64,000 nt of DNA from Candidatus Nanohaloarchaea archaeon (GCA_013343275.1 CP046106.1:186001-250000); one strand, 5' to 3'; positions 1 to 8,732 are shown, counted from the stretch's first letter. The notes: generated by a model not told the origin, from the sequence alone. Numbers and translations are program-made.

Positions 1-1269
1 GTAGTCTCTCCAGGAGAGGCCATCGAGAAATACGGTAGAGACGTACTCAGATTCTTCATCCTGTCCGGAGACCCAAGCGACGATCTTAACTTCACATGGG
101 ACAAGATGGAGGAAAACCAGGAGTTCATGAACATCCTCTGGAACACCTACAACTACAAAGAAACCTACACAGAGGAAAGAGAAAGGCCTGAGGACCTCAA
201 CATTGAGGATGAATGGATTCTATCCAGGTTGAATACTCTTATCGAGGATGTCCGAGAGTACTCAACTGAGCCAAATTATCAGGCCTTCAAGGCTGCTCAA
301 GAGGTAGAAAGGTTTACTAAAGAGGATCTCTCCCGTGGATACATCAAGATGATCCGTGACAGGCTCCGGCCTGGATACGAGGGAGATGACAGGAAGGCTG
401 CCGAATGGACTCTGCAGAAAGTCTGCGACGAGCTTCTCCAGGTTATGTCGCCTTTCCTACCTTACCTGACAGAGTACCTCTACTCTGGTGAAGCAGACTC
501 CATCCATATGCTGGATTATCCAGAGGTAGAGGAAGAGTTCATCGATGAGGCCCTTGAAAGGGAGATGGAGCTGTTCCAAGATATTGAGGAGGCCGTTGCC
601 CGGCTTCGACAGGAGAAAGGAATCAAGCTCCGTCACCCTGTCAAGAAGGTCACTGTATCAGGCAGCGAAGAAGTCAGAGAGGCCGTTGAGAGCCTGGAAG
701 AGCTTCTGGAGGAGCGATTGAATACGCGCGATGTTTCTTTCGAGAAAGTCGAGCTGGATTATGAGGTAAAGCTTGACTACGCGAAGGCCGGCCCGGAGCT
801 TGGAGGAGATGTAAAATCCGTTGAGTCTTCGCTGGCTGAGATGGATCACAACGATCTTGCTGATAAAATCGAAGACGGAGAATCAATAGAAGTCGGAGGC
901 CACGAGCTGAGCTCTGATATGTTCGAGGTCAGAAGCTTTGTTCCTGAAGGAATGGAGGGAGAAGAGTTCTCCGAGGGAACCGTCTACATCGACGACGAAA
1001 TGACAGAAGAGCTGAAAGATGAGGCCCTGGTTGCAGAAGTTCTCAGAGAGCTGCAGCAAGCCAGAAAAGAGGCCGAACTGGATGTAGAGGATACAGTCGA
1101 TGTCTCGTTCGGTGGTGACGTTGGGCCTGTACAGGATAATATCGAAACTGTCAGGGATCGTGTGAACGTGGCCTCGATTGACTTCGAGGATAGGGATCTC
1201 GAGTTCTCAGGAAGCGTCGAGTTCGAGGATAGAAAAGTTTCCTACAGCTTTTCGAGGCCTGTGGAGTAA
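1..1269 (+). CDS. ileS: Isoleucyl-tRNA synthetase, C-terminal part (5' end outside window)
   Basis: Class I aminoacyl-tRNA synthetase that charges tRNA-Ile in the cytoplasm. The reading frame is open from base 1, so only the last 422 codons are present. The first residues (VVSPGEAIEKYGRDVLRFF) are the stretch that follows the KMSKS loop in archaeal IleRS. The tRNA-binding helical domain comes next, and the archaeal C-terminal domain (about residues 300-420, FVPEGMEGEEFSEGTVYI) closes it. The HIGH and KMSKS motifs lie upstream of the window. The next gene follows after 16 nt with its own ribosome-binding site, suggesting an operon. The family assignment is firm; IleRS is preferred over ValRS or LeuRS because of the C-terminal domain. 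Confidence 0.9.
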   Translation, partial: VVSPGEAIEKYGRDVLRFFILSGDPSDDLNFTWDKMEENQEFMNILWNTYNYKETYTEERERPEDLNIEDEWILSRLNTLIEDVREYSTEPNYQAFKAAQEVERFTKEDLSRGYIKMIRDRLRPGYEGDDRKAAEWTLQKVCDELLQVMSPFLPYLTEYLYSGEADSIHMLDYPEVEEEFIDEALEREMELFQDIEEAVARLRQEKGIKLRHPVKKVTVSGSEEVREAVESLEELLEERLNTRDVSFEKVELDYEVKLDYAKAGPELGGDVKSVESSLAEMDHNDLADKIEDGESIEVGGHELSSDMFEVRSFVPEGMEGEEFSEGTVYIDDEMTEELKDEALVAEVLRELQQARKEAELDVEDTVDVSFGGDVGPVQDNIETVRDRVNVASIDFEDRDLEFSGSVEFEDRKVSYSFSRPVE

Positions 1270-1285
1270 CAGAGGTGATCCAGCA

Positions 1286-2386
1286 ATGACAGAAGAAGTA
1301 GGGCCAGCTGTAGATTTCATTAAAGGTATTGACGAAGATGACAGGGTTGTGATTATCCATCACTGGGATATGGATGGCACATCCAGCTCAGTTATCACCT
1401 CCAGGATCTTGGAAGAGGTTAGAGGCCGTCCAGCGGACGAAGTCTCTATTCCTGAGGAAAGAGCCTACCATCTAGGTGAGGACGATCACAGGAAACTGGA
1501 GGATGCTGACAAACTGATTGTTCTAGACTTCAACCTGAAGGCCGACGAACTTGAAGAGCTGAACCAGGATCAGGACGTGCTGGTAGTTGACCACCACAGC
1601 TTTGATCGTGTGCCTGATGTTCCGTTCGTCAATCCGAGAGAGTTCGATGATGAAGTCTATGTACCGTGCAGCAAGATCTGTCTCGATATTGCAGAACAGT
1701 TCGGTATAAGAGAGCAGGTTAAATGGATTGCAGGCCTCGGAGTAATACAGGATTTCGGAGTAGATTCCTGCCCGGAGCTTTTCGAGGAACTGAAACAGGA
1801 GTACAAGGAATTCTTCCCGGAAGAACTCAGTCAACAACAGCTGGCGAAAAACTGCGAATACGGCCGGTACAGTAGTGTTCTTAACATCAAACCGTACCGT
1901 GACTCCGCACACTTTGCAAAACTCGCATATGAGGCCCTGATGAAATCAGAGGACTTGAAAGAGTTAGAGGCCCAAGAGGAGTACCGTCAGGTCTATGAGG
2001 TATATCTCGAGATGCAGGACGAGTTCAACGATGTTATGGAGAACTACGAGGAGGAACGTGAGATCGACAGGGAACAGTGCATAATATTCTTCGAACTGGA
2101 CTCCGACTTCCACATCACCTCTTCGATCGCCACTAATATGTCAACGAAGACTCCGGAGTGGATCCATCTCGTTATTCAGAGAGACGACGAGGTCAATATC
2201 TCGGCAAGATGTCAGAGCGGCCGGGTAGATCTAGGAGAGCTTATGGAAGAGGCTTTGCCGGAATCCGCTGTTGAGGAAGGCGCTGAAGCAGGAGGCCACC
2301 GGAAGGCTGCAGGAGCTTCAATGCCGGACGAATACTTCGAAGATTTCAAGGGGAACTTCAAAGAACTGGTGAAGCAGAATGGATAA
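1286..2386 (+). CDS. DHH/DHHA1 phosphoesterase, RecJ-like
   Basis: Predicted Mn-dependent phosphoesterase or exonuclease of the RecJ/GAN superfamily, 366 residues. Visible motifs are HHWDMDG (residues 25-31, motif I), LDFN (80-83) and VDHH (101-104, the DHH signature). Near the C-terminus GGHRKAAGAS is the DHHA1 substrate-binding motif. The start at 1286 is chosen because GAGGTGAT at 1273-1280 is a good ribosome-binding site; the frame extends upstream inside ileS but without such support. Archaeal GAN partners of the GINS replication complex belong to this family but are usually longer. The substrate (DNA, RNA or small nucleotides) cannot be told from sequence. Confidence 0.82.
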   Translation: MTEEVGPAVDFIKGIDEDDRVVIIHHWDMDGTSSSVITSRILEEVRGRPADEVSIPEERAYHLGEDDHRKLEDADKLIVLDFNLKADELEELNQDQDVLVVDHHSFDRVPDVPFVNPREFDDEVYVPCSKICLDIAEQFGIREQVKWIAGLGVIQDFGVDSCPELFEELKQEYKEFFPEELSQQQLAKNCEYGRYSSVLNIKPYRDSAHFAKLAYEALMKSEDLKELEAQEEYRQVYEVYLEMQDEFNDVMENYEEEREIDREQCIIFFELDSDFHITSSIATNMSTKTPEWIHLVIQRDDEVNISARCQSGRVDLGELMEEALPESAVEEGAEAGGHRKAAGASMPDEYFEDFKGNFKELVKQNG

Positions 2387-2390
2387 AAAC

Positions 2391-2400
2391 TGTTTAAAAA
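2391..2400 (+). promoter_or_regulatory. TATA-like box for the 46-residue ORF at 2423
   Basis: GTTTAAAAAG is centred about 27 nt before the ATG at 2423, the spacing expected for a leaderless archaeal transcript. It lies just after the stop of the DHH gene. Confidence 0.4.
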
Positions 2401-2422
2401 GAGGAAAACTAGATAGTTTACC

Positions 2423-2563
2423 ATGAGCAGAAAAGAAGACAACGCCCGCAAGCAGTTAGACGAGGCAAAGGAAATGCTCGGAATCTCCGACGAGAGAGCA
2501 GACGAAATCTTCAACGACGAAACCAACCACAAACAGGAGAAAAGGAAAGAGAAGGAGAAGTAA
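2423..2563 (+). CDS. Small acidic/basic hypothetical protein, 46 aa
   Basis: A short gene encoding 46 residues, beginning MSRKEDNARKQLDEAKEMLG and ending in a lysine/glutamate-rich tail (KQEKRKEKEK). It reads as one amphipathic charged helix with no recognisable domain. Support comes from its position 36 nt after the DHH gene, a TATA-like box 27 nt before the ATG, and a clean stop before the convergent kinase-like gene. Function unknown. It could be a small nucleic-acid-associated protein, but nothing in the sequence proves this. Confidence 0.5.
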   Translation: MSRKEDNARKQLDEAKEMLGISDERADEIFNDETNHKQEKRKEKEK

Positions 2564-2591
2564 CGGATTAGTAAGGGTTAGCCATACTAAT

Positions 2592-3194
2592 CTATCCAAG
2601 CTTTCTTTTCCAATGTTTCTCTAAGCGTGACGCCGTTACTTTCTCACTCATTTTCTTTTTGAAAGTCTCTTTCTGACTCTGAGTCAAGTCCTCGCTGTAA
2701 CTCCATTTCTCAAGCCACTTTTCCTCTTCTACTTCTGACCTTACTCTGGCTTTGTCGAAAACTATCTCTCCGAAATCCATCTGGAACATTTTGCCATCTC
2801 TGTACCCATTGTTAACAGTAAAGTTGTAGATGGTGTCTCCAATGCCGTAGCGCCACAGTTCGTGGAGGAGATTAATGTAGTCATCAACTATCTCGGGAAA
2901 CTCTTTCCCCTCGAAATCCTCAACCGGAGTCATTAAGTTCTGGTACACTTCTGGGTCTTCTACCCTCTTTATTCCAAAAAGCTTTCTCTCAGGGATATCA
3001 GAAGAAACAATCCTTCCAACAGCTTTTTCCCTCCTATCAAGGCCTTTACTCACTAGGCTTTCCACAGACTCCTGTCTGGACTCCCAGCTCTTAATAGTCT
3101 CTACCATCTCCTCCCGAGACTTCGGAACCTTCCGTACAGTATCCTCACTGATCCTATACACTGTGTACTGAAGGCCTTCACCAATCTTCCTCAT
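2592..3194 (-). CDS. Kinase-like fold protein (function unknown)
   Basis: 200 residues beginning MRKIGEGLQYTVYRISEDTV, which resembles the glycine-rich ATP loop and first beta hairpin of the protein-kinase/aminoglycoside-phosphotransferase fold. A later MDFGEIVFDK (about residues 140-150) could be a rudimentary DFG-like segment. No HxDxxxxN catalytic loop is evident, so it may be a small or inactive kinase-like protein. It starts 7 nt after the cysS stop on the same strand, so it is probably co-transcribed with cysS. The fold call is inference from two motifs only. Confidence 0.5.
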   Translation of the reverse strand: MRKIGEGLQYTVYRISEDTVRKVPKSREEMVETIKSWESRQESVESLVSKGLDRREKAVGRIVSSDIPERKLFGIKRVEDPEVYQNLMTPVEDFEGKEFPEIVDDYINLLHELWRYGIGDTIYNFTVNNGYRDGKMFQMDFGEIVFDKARVRSEVEEEKWLEKWSYSEDLTQSQKETFKKKMSEKVTASRLEKHWKRKLG

Positions 3195-3201
3195 GTAGAA
3201 A

Positions 3202-4650
3202 TCACTTCAGCCATTTACTTCCTTCCTCAGTGTCCTCTACCTCGAAGCCGAGATCTTCCAGCCTGTCACGGATCATATCGGAAGTCTCCCAGTCCTCTTC
3301 CTCACGGGCCTCATCACGCAGTTCCATCAAGAGATCAGCAAGCTCCGATTCCTCTTCAGAGGCCTGAGGCCTGATATCAACTCCTAGAACTTGGAATAAC
3401 TTTTCCAGTGTGTCAGCATATTTTGGCTTGACGTCTCCCTCTATCGAATTTAAGTGGTTTACAACTTCCAGGAGATATTGCTTTGCTCGCGGAGTGTTGA
3501 GGTCATCATCCATTCTCTCTCTAAACTCTTTCTCAATCTCATCTGTAGAGGTATCATAATTTACCGGAGATTCTGCTGAGATACTACTATCTCTTATTTT
3601 CTTCACAGTCCTTCTCACTCGCTGAAGCTCTTTCTCGGCTTTTTCCAGGCCTTTGATCGAGAAATTGGTCTCGCTGCGGTAATGAGTGCTGATAAGGTAA
3701 AGCCTGATCGCATCGCCACTGAAATCTTTTTCCAGCAGCTCTCTTACGGTATAGAAATTGCCTTCGGACTTCGACATCTTCTCTCCTTCAACATTAATGA
3801 ACTCATTGTGAAGCCAGTAACGGGCCTGACCTTCTCCGGAAGCTGCAAAGGCCTGAGCTCTCTCATTTGGATGGTGTGGGAAGATATGGTCTTTTCCACC
3901 GGCGTGGATATCGAACTCGTCGCCCAGGTACTTCTGGGACATGACAGAACACTCGATATGCCAGCCGGGATATCCAACAGATTCGACTAATTCGCCGTCG
4001 ATCTCGAACTTGGCCGTCCATTTCATCAGATGGCCGGAGTCCTCGGCGTCCAACCAGAGGGCGAAATCAAACTGGTTCTTCTTTTTTTCGTCCGGCTCTA
4101 CACGGCTTCTGGCCTCTTCCTTCAACTGTTCCAGATCTTTGTTCGCCATCTCGCCGTACGGATAATCCTGTGCAAACTTCTCGACGTCGAAGTAGATATT
4201 GCCGTCAACCTCGTACGCGTATCCATTATCTATAATCTTCTGAACGTACTCGATCATCTCGTTGATATGGCCTGTTGCTCTCGGCACGATATCTTGACGC
4301 TTGACATTCAAGGCCTTCGTATCCTCGAAGTAGCGCTCGATCTGATCCTCTACAAGCTCCATAGGCTCAAGGCCTAGCTTTTTCGCCCGTTTCTCAACTT
4401 TATCTTCTCCCTGATCGCCATCGTCAGTTAGATGGCCTACATCTGTGATGTTCTGTACATGCCGGACCGTATATCCTTTCCACCGTAGGTATCGAGTTAG
4501 TGTATCCCAGGCTGTGTAGGCCTTGGCGTTTCCAATGTGGAGGTCGTCGTAGATTGTCTGCCCGCAGCTGTAGAAAGTAAATTTTCCTTCTTCAAGAGGT
4601 TTGAATTCTTCTTTCTCCCGTGTCAGCGTATTGAATAACTTCAGTGTCAT
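3202..4650 (-). CDS. cysS: Cysteinyl-tRNA synthetase
   Basis: Class I synthetase charging tRNA-Cys, 482 residues, the normal length. C29 (in YSCGQTIYD), C234 (WHIECS), H259 and E263 (FPHHPNE) form the usual zinc site. LHIGNAK (37-43) is the HIGH-type motif and KMSKS is at 291-295. The C-terminal DALR/anticodon region is acidic and ends in GSKWLK. It is divergent from the ComB-like gene and is followed by the kinase-like gene. The cognate tRNA-Cys(GCA) is also in this window, about 4 kb away. Confidence 0.96.
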   Translation of the reverse strand: MTLKLFNTLTREKEEFKPLEEGKFTFYSCGQTIYDDLHIGNAKAYTAWDTLTRYLRWKGYTVRHVQNITDVGHLTDDGDQGEDKVEKRAKKLGLEPMELVEDQIERYFEDTKALNVKRQDIVPRATGHINEMIEYVQKIIDNGYAYEVDGNIYFDVEKFAQDYPYGEMANKDLEQLKEEARSRVEPDEKKKNQFDFALWLDAEDSGHLMKWTAKFEIDGELVESVGYPGWHIECSVMSQKYLGDEFDIHAGGKDHIFPHHPNERAQAFAASGEGQARYWLHNEFINVEGEKMSKSEGNFYTVRELLEKDFSGDAIRLYLISTHYRSETNFSIKGLEKAEKELQRVRRTVKKIRDSSISAESPVNYDTSTDEIEKEFRERMDDDLNTPRAKQYLLEVVNHLNSIEGDVKPKYADTLEKLFQVLGVDIRPQASEEESELADLLMELRDEAREEEDWETSDMIRDRLEDLGFEVEDTEEGSKWLK

Positions 4651-4817
4651 TTTAGTTCAGCTCCGAGCAGCGCTGTAACTAGGTTTAGAAGTTCAGAATT
4701 AAAGGCCTGTCGAAACAGAGAACTGTTTCCTGAGACAAAAACGTCCACCTTTGCTGCTCATAACTGAGGTTTGCGATGTGAATAATTAAAAACTCAGGCC
4801 TTTCACTCTGGCGAAAC

Positions 4818-4825
4818 CAATTAAT
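4818..4825 (+). promoter_or_regulatory. TATA-like box for the ComB-like gene
   Basis: CAATTAAT sits about 28 nt before the ATG at 4850, in the 200-nt space between divergent cysS and the ComB-like gene. The rest of that space (4651-4817) shows nothing else that can be named. Confidence 0.35.
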
Positions 4826-4849
4826 CCCTGGGCCTCGGTAACTGGATAC

Positions 4850-5551
4850 ATGGTATTTGGAGATGTAGAGATGGTGCATAGAGTGGAGGATATTCCACAT
4901 GATCGCGGGGTATACGTGATCGTGGATGTGAAGTACTTTTCATCGACTGTAGTTGAGCTCTTCTCCCAGGGGATAGAGGAAGTGCATGTCAGCGAGGAAA
5001 GAGGAGATGAACACAGGTTCAAGGAGGAAAACCCTGGATCTGTGATCGGAGGGCCTACCCTACCAGGCTACGAAGTTGAGGAAGGCTACGACTTCTTTAA
5101 CTCTCCTGCATCCGTTCGAAAGGTAGAAGGGATAGAAGATGCGGATTCAGCAGCTCTCACCTCCTCGAATGGCGGAAGAGCGATCAACAGGCTGATGGAG
5201 AAAGATGAAGATCCGGATATATTTGTAGGTTCAACAACAAATGCCAGGCCTCTCGGAAAATACCTCAGGGAGAACATGGAACCTTCCGATATCTGTATAG
5301 TGCCATGTGGCTCAAAAGGCGTTCCTGCAGCAGAGGACTATATAGGAGCAGTCCACATCTCCGCAGCAATCAACCAGAGAGAAATTTCCGATAAAAAATA
5401 CAGAAGTCATACCAGCGTGATACGAAACGCGAAAGGGCCCTACCAGGAAAGACATGAACACCGGCAGAAAGACGCCGATATCGCCTCAAACTTCAACAGC
5501 TGTCAGGCCGTACCTAGAGCCAAGGGCCGAGTACTCGAAGATATAGAATAG
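4850..5551 (+). CDS. ComB-family 2-phosphosulfolactate phosphatase-like protein
   Basis: 233 residues matching the ComB family layout: an N-terminal VIVDVKYFSSTVVELF segment (the usual D-hydrophobic-TT pattern), GFDLGNSP-like YDFFNSPASV, TSSNGGRAI (the TNGT-like loop), a GSTTNARPLGKYL segment and VPCGSKGVPAAEDYIGA (the ED active-site region). Family members hydrolyse 2-phosphosulfolactate in coenzyme M synthesis, but homologues also occur in non-methanogens with unproven substrates. No other coenzyme M gene is seen here. A later in-frame ATG at 4871 is an alternative start. The family is fairly sure; the reaction in this organism is not. Confidence 0.7.
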   Translation: MVFGDVEMVHRVEDIPHDRGVYVIVDVKYFSSTVVELFSQGIEEVHVSEERGDEHRFKEENPGSVIGGPTLPGYEVEEGYDFFNSPASVRKVEGIEDADSAALTSSNGGRAINRLMEKDEDPDIFVGSTTNARPLGKYLRENMEPSDICIVPCGSKGVPAAEDYIGAVHISAAINQREISDKKYRSHTSVIRNAKGPYQERHEHRQKDADIASNFNSCQAVPRAKGRVLEDIE

Positions 5552-5559
5552 TGTGTGAT

Positions 5560-6015
5560 CTAGAACGGAGCTTTCTCTATTTTCTCGAGGAACTGGGCCT
5601 GATCTTCCCTGTTTTCCAGTCTTTCAGCTTCTTCTGAGTGCACGAAGTCTGTTAGTTCTCCTGGCTCAACCCATTTAACCTCTGCGAGGTCATCGAGGGC
5701 TTCTGCGTCTTTTTCTTCGGCTTCGCAGTGGAATACTATCTGCAGAGAATCTTTTTCTCCTCCGTCCCATGCAAATGTCATTACGTCGACTGTCTGATGT
5801 ACGTCTACTTCAAGGCCTGTCTCTTCCTCTACTTCTCTTTCTATTGCTTCCTCTACCTGTTCTCCATGTTCTAAATGGCCGCCGAGTAGGTGCCATTCTC
5901 CGCTGATTGGATGGCCTTCTGTTTCTTCTTTCCTGCCTATCAGGATTTCTCCTCTGTGTGTTATCAGACCTTTGACAACAGTTCTGAAATCGTGTTTTTC
6001 GCTTGATTCGCTCAT
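5560..6015 (-). CDS. Nudix hydrolase (fourth of four tandem genes)
   Basis: 151 residues with an intact Nudix box at about residues 45-69 ([14 protein letters not shown] then [10 protein letters not shown]), so it is predicted to hydrolyse a nucleoside diphosphate-X substrate with Mg2+. Its ATG overlaps the stop of the preceding Nudix gene by 4 nt (ATGA type), implying translational coupling. It is the longest and most divergent of the four, with an HLLGG entry instead of EFPGG. The substrate is unknown. Confidence 0.85.
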   Translation of the reverse strand: MSESSEKHDFRTVVKGLITHRGEILIGRKEETEGHPISGEWHLLGGHLEHGEQVEEAIEREVEEETGLEVDVHQTVDVMTFAWDGGEKDSLQIVFHCEAEEKDAEALDDLAEVKWVEPGELTDFVHSEEAERLENREDQAQFLEKIEKAPF

Positions 6016-6398
6016 AGGTTTACTGCCTCCATGTACAGTTTGAAGCTGTCGATGGTATCAAAGTTTTCGGTTTCCTCTATCGAGGCCCATTCATGGGATT
6101 CGTGTTCATGGCTGAGATCTACTTCTGAGGAAGATACCTCTACCAGGAAAATGTGGAACCTGAAATCTCTATCGTCTATCACGACTTCTTCAACGGAGGC
6201 CTTCTCAACCTTCTCAGGTTCCAGTCCTGTCTCTTCCTGGAGCTCTCTGACAGCGGTCAGCTCTGCTGTCTCACCTTCATCTACCCCACCTCCTGGGAAC
6301 TCCCATTTCAAAGGATTGGTGTCGTCCTCCGATCTCTGTACCAGTAGAAGCTCCTCTCTTTCACTGTGAAAGGTAACGGCCTTCGCAACTTCAATCAT
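6012..6398 (-). CDS. Nudix hydrolase, MutT-like (third of four)
   Basis: 128 residues. The Nudix box lies at about residues 36-60 ([19 protein letters not shown] then EETGLE) with all metal-binding glutamates present. The EFPGG lead-in is typical of MutT/8-oxo-dGTPase-like enzymes. It overlaps both neighbours by 4 nt. The C-terminal half ([14 protein letters not shown]) closely matches that of the preceding gene, supporting origin by tandem duplication. The exact substrate is unknown. Confidence 0.85.
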   Translation of the reverse strand: MIEVAKAVTFHSEREELLLVQRSEDDTNPLKWEFPGGGVDEGETAELTAVRELQEETGLEPEKVEKASVEEVVIDDRDFRFHIFLVEVSSSEVDLSHEHESHEWASIEETENFDTIDSFKLYMEAVNL

Positions 6399-6799
6399 TC
6401 TTTCTCGATCCCCACGGCTTCAAGTTCTTTCTCCAGGCCTTTAACAGTTTCAAAGCTGTCCAGTTCGTCCCGTGAAATCCACTGGTGTTCGGTGTGCTCT
6501 CTCGAAAGCTCTACCCTGGAGCTCTGGACAAGTATGAGGAACGGATGAATCTCTATATCCCCGATATCGGCCTCGATAATCCCGGAGTCACCGGTCTTCA
6601 GTATCTCTCCTTTCAGACCTGTCTCCTCATGCAGTTCCCGGATAGCAGCCTCTCGAGGTGTCTCATCTTCCTCGACAACACCGCCAGGAAACTCCCAGAG
6701 GCCCGGATTTCTGTCCTTGGAGTCCGCTCTCCTGACCAGGAGAAACTTCTGTTTCTCCGAGTTATAGACTACTGTAGTTGCTGCCTGGAAATCAGTCAT
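6395..6799 (-). CDS. Nudix hydrolase, MutT-like (second of four)
   Basis: 134 residues with a complete Nudix box at about 39-63 ([19 protein letters not shown] then EETGLK). It carries WEFPGG before the box and the shared C-terminal pattern [13 protein letters not shown]. It overlaps the upstream degenerate Nudix gene by 8 nt and the downstream one by 4 nt. It is probably an active sanitising or housekeeping pyrophosphohydrolase. Confidence 0.86.
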   Translation of the reverse strand: MTDFQAATTVVYNSEKQKFLLVRRADSKDRNPGLWEFPGGVVEEDETPREAAIRELHEETGLKGEILKTGDSGIIEADIGDIEIHPFLILVQSSRVELSREHTEHQWISRDELDSFETVKGLEKELEAVGIEKE

Positions 6800-7163
6800 C
6801 TATCTCACCCAGTTCTTCCAGAGATTTCAGACCTCTAGCAGTATCAAGGGTTTTCAGGCCTGGAACCTGCGCCCAGGCGTAATCAGAGAATTTGCCGCTT
6901 AACTCAACTTCTCCTTTAACTTCTACAAGGAAAGGATAGATCTTCAGGCCTTCATCTTCCGATACAAACGGTTGTGCTCTCTCAACTACTTCTCCTTCCA
7001 GGGATGTATCCTCTTTCAGGCCTTCGATCGCTACCTTCTCTGGAGGTTCTTCGCCATTTATTTCCTGTGATGGGAACTTCCAGTTCTCTGCGCTGTCTTC
7101 CAGCATCAAGTACATCAGGCCTTTCTGTGGAACAACTACCGCTATCTCCTTTTCGTCTGTCAT
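6792..7163 (-). CDS. Degenerate Nudix-fold protein (first of four)
   Basis: 123 residues from the ATG at 7163. It aligns with the next three genes end to end, but the Nudix box (about residues 31-56) is broken: the GG pair is SQ and the RELxEETG core reads EGLKEDTS. Most metal ligands are therefore lost and catalysis is unlikely. It may be a non-catalytic partner or regulator of the downstream enzymes. A longer TTG start at 7190 exists, but the TATA-like box at 7189-7194 is 28 nt before the ATG and would overlap that start, so 7163 is preferred. Confidence 0.75.
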   Translation of the reverse strand: MTDEKEIAVVVPQKGLMYLMLEDSAENWKFPSQEINGEEPPEKVAIEGLKEDTSLEGEVVERAQPFVSEDEGLKIYPFLVEVKGEVELSGKFSDYAWAQVPGLKTLDTARGLKSLEELGEIDD

Positions 7164-7187
7164 ACCACCGTTACCGAACCTAAAATT

Positions 7188-7196
7188 CAATATACT
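7188..7196. promoter_or_regulatory. Bidirectional TATA-like box
   Basis: CAATATACT lies almost midway between the divergent starts at 7163 (minus) and 7218 (plus), about 27-28 nt from each. The near-symmetrical AATATA/TATATT core could serve both leaderless transcripts. Confidence 0.45.
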
Positions 7197-7217
7197 TGCC
7201 TTCCAAAACCGTACCCA

Positions 7218-7793
7218 ATGAGGTACTGGGAGAAACTGGAACAGGTACTTCTCAACAGAAAGGCCTTACTCCTGTTCGCTACCGCCAACATACTTGGCAC
7301 AGTCTTCGGATTCTACTATTACGCAGATCAGCTATCAGCCAACCCTGTCATACTATGGCCTTTCATACCTGACTCTCCCATTGCAACCTTGCTGGCAGCT
7401 GCTTCATTCCTGCTGATAGCATACAGGAGGGATAGAGAGCTTGTCAATGCTTTCGCAGTCATAGGCAACCTGAAGTACGGCCTCTGGACAGTTTTCGTGC
7501 TGACCTACTACTCGGAAATCTTCTACGCAGGCAACACGCTTCCAATGTATCTGTTCCTCCTGTTATCGCATGTAGGAATGGCAGTACAGGCCTTATTCCT
7601 GATGGAGATCTCGGAAGTCGAACTCAGGCCTTTAATCATAGCTGCAGCATGGTTCATCGTCAACGACCTGGTAGATTACAGTCTCGGAATTCACACAGAA
7701 ATCTATACCTCCCAGGTGTTTCCGGCGATGGTAGCGGCCTTCACACTTACTGCAGGCGCCATCACTCTTCTCTATCTTCGAGATTCCGGATAG
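7218..7793 (+). CDS. DUF1405 family membrane protein
   Basis: 191 residues with five or six hydrophobic segments. The N-terminal region (LLLFATANILGTVFGFYYY) and the SPIATLLAAASFLL segment match the DUF1405/YpjA family of integral membrane proteins found in Bacillus and archaea. The function of the family is unknown. It is divergent from the Nudix operon and shares its promoter. Its 3' end overlaps the convergent acyltransferase gene by 32 nt. Confidence 0.72.
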   Translation: MRYWEKLEQVLLNRKALLLFATANILGTVFGFYYYADQLSANPVILWPFIPDSPIATLLAAASFLLIAYRRDRELVNAFAVIGNLKYGLWTVFVLTYYSEIFYAGNTLPMYLFLLLSHVGMAVQALFLMEISEVELRPLIIAAAWFIVNDLVDYSLGIHTEIYTSQVFPAMVAAFTLTAGAITLLYLRDSG

Positions 7794-8253
7794 GGGTTCC
7801 ACCTACAAACTCTCCTTCCTCTACATCACGGTTAACCAGCGAACCAGCAGATATCTTCGCACCATCACCAATCTCCACGCCAGGAAGAACAATACTTCTG
7901 GTACCCAGCATAACATTTTCTCCAACCTTCACAGGCCCGGTCCTCATCTCATCCTGCAAGGCCTCATGAGTCAGTATCACAGTATCGTACCCAATAATAG
8001 TGTTGTCGCCGATAGAGATCCTGTCAGGCTGGAAGAGGTCAAGAGTGGCGGCGAAACCTATCGAAACATTCTCCCCTATATCTGCACCTGTCAACCTCAG
8101 AAGAAAGTTCTTGACCTTCAGAGGCATGTACTTCGAGAGAACGACAAGAACTATCCTCCAGATACTGCTTGTAACCCCGAAAATCTGAGGCCAGTACCTC
8201 AAAGAGTTCTTCCCCTCAAACTCGTGAATCTCCAGCCTGTCTTTACGGCCCAT
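7762..8253 (-). CDS. Hexapeptide-repeat acyltransferase (left-handed beta-helix)
   Basis: 163 residues. From about residue 55 onward the sequence shows the hexapeptide periodicity of left-handed beta-helix acyltransferases: ADIGENVSIG, DRISIGDNTIIG, VKVGENVMLGTRSIV, VEIGDGAKISAGSLV. HEA at about residue 97 may supply the catalytic histidine. The N-terminal 50 residues contain one hydrophobic stretch (IVLVVLSKYMPL) that could touch the membrane. It probably transfers an acetyl or acyl group to a sugar or amino-sugar; the acceptor is unknown. TATA-like GATTAAAT lies about 27 nt before its ATG. Confidence 0.8.
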   Translation of the reverse strand: MGRKDRLEIHEFEGKNSLRYWPQIFGVTSSIWRIVLVVLSKYMPLKVKNFLLRLTGADIGENVSIGFAATLDLFQPDRISIGDNTIIGYDTVILTHEALQDEMRTGPVKVGENVMLGTRSIVLPGVEIGDGAKISAGSLVNRDVEEGEFVGGTPIRNLEDREE

Positions 8254-8318
8254 AAAAAGAATTATCTGTCCGCATGATTAAATGTCTGAAGTCAGCTATA
8301 AGAATGTCAGTAAGAAGC

Positions 8319-8732
8319 TTATAATTTTATTTTTCTTCGTAAAAATCTGCTTATTGGAGGGATGTTAATTAGATATGCGAGACCGCCAGCCAAGAAGACT
8401 GATCCTAGTATTAATTTATTTTGAGAGCTTAAAATAGGATATGTGTTGAAAAAAGCTGTGGTGGCATATAGAATAGTAAATATAACCAGACTAAATTGCA
8501 GGAACTGATCGTTCCTCCTGCTCAATTCCTCTGAAACAATTTGGAAGCCTTCTTTCGATAAATCTATTCCATCTGGAAATTGTATGGTACTGTTGCCCTC
8601 TTCATCAACATCCGCTAGTGCAACTGCTCTGAGCAATCCGCGTTGACTTAGTCGATTAATTTCCTCTACATCTGCGTTGGGATCTCTTCCTTTATACAGA
8701 TCTATAAGTATTTCCCAGTCTCCATCGTCCAT
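8319..8732 (-). CDS. Hypothetical protein with two C-terminal TM helices
   Basis: 137 residues. The N-terminal half is soluble (MDDGDWEILIDLYKGR, then LSQRGLLRAVALADVD and a LSKEGFQIVSEELS segment) and reads like a winged-helix protein. Two predicted membrane helices follow (about residues 78-97 and 108-125). A membrane-tethered DNA-binding protein is possible but not shown. It lies alone, with an AT-rich 3' end. Confidence 0.55.
   Translation of the reverse strand: MDDGDWEILIDLYKGRDPNADVEEINRLSQRGLLRAVALADVDEEGNSTIQFPDGIDLSKEGFQIVSEELSRRNDQFLQFSLVIFTILYATTAFFNTYPILSSQNKLILGSVFLAGGLAYLINIPPISRFLRRKIKL

Noticed and set aside
7164-7190. Longer N-terminus for the first Nudix gene from a TTG at 7190
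   Set aside because: It would overlap the TATA-like box; the ATG at 7163 has the spacing of a leaderless start.
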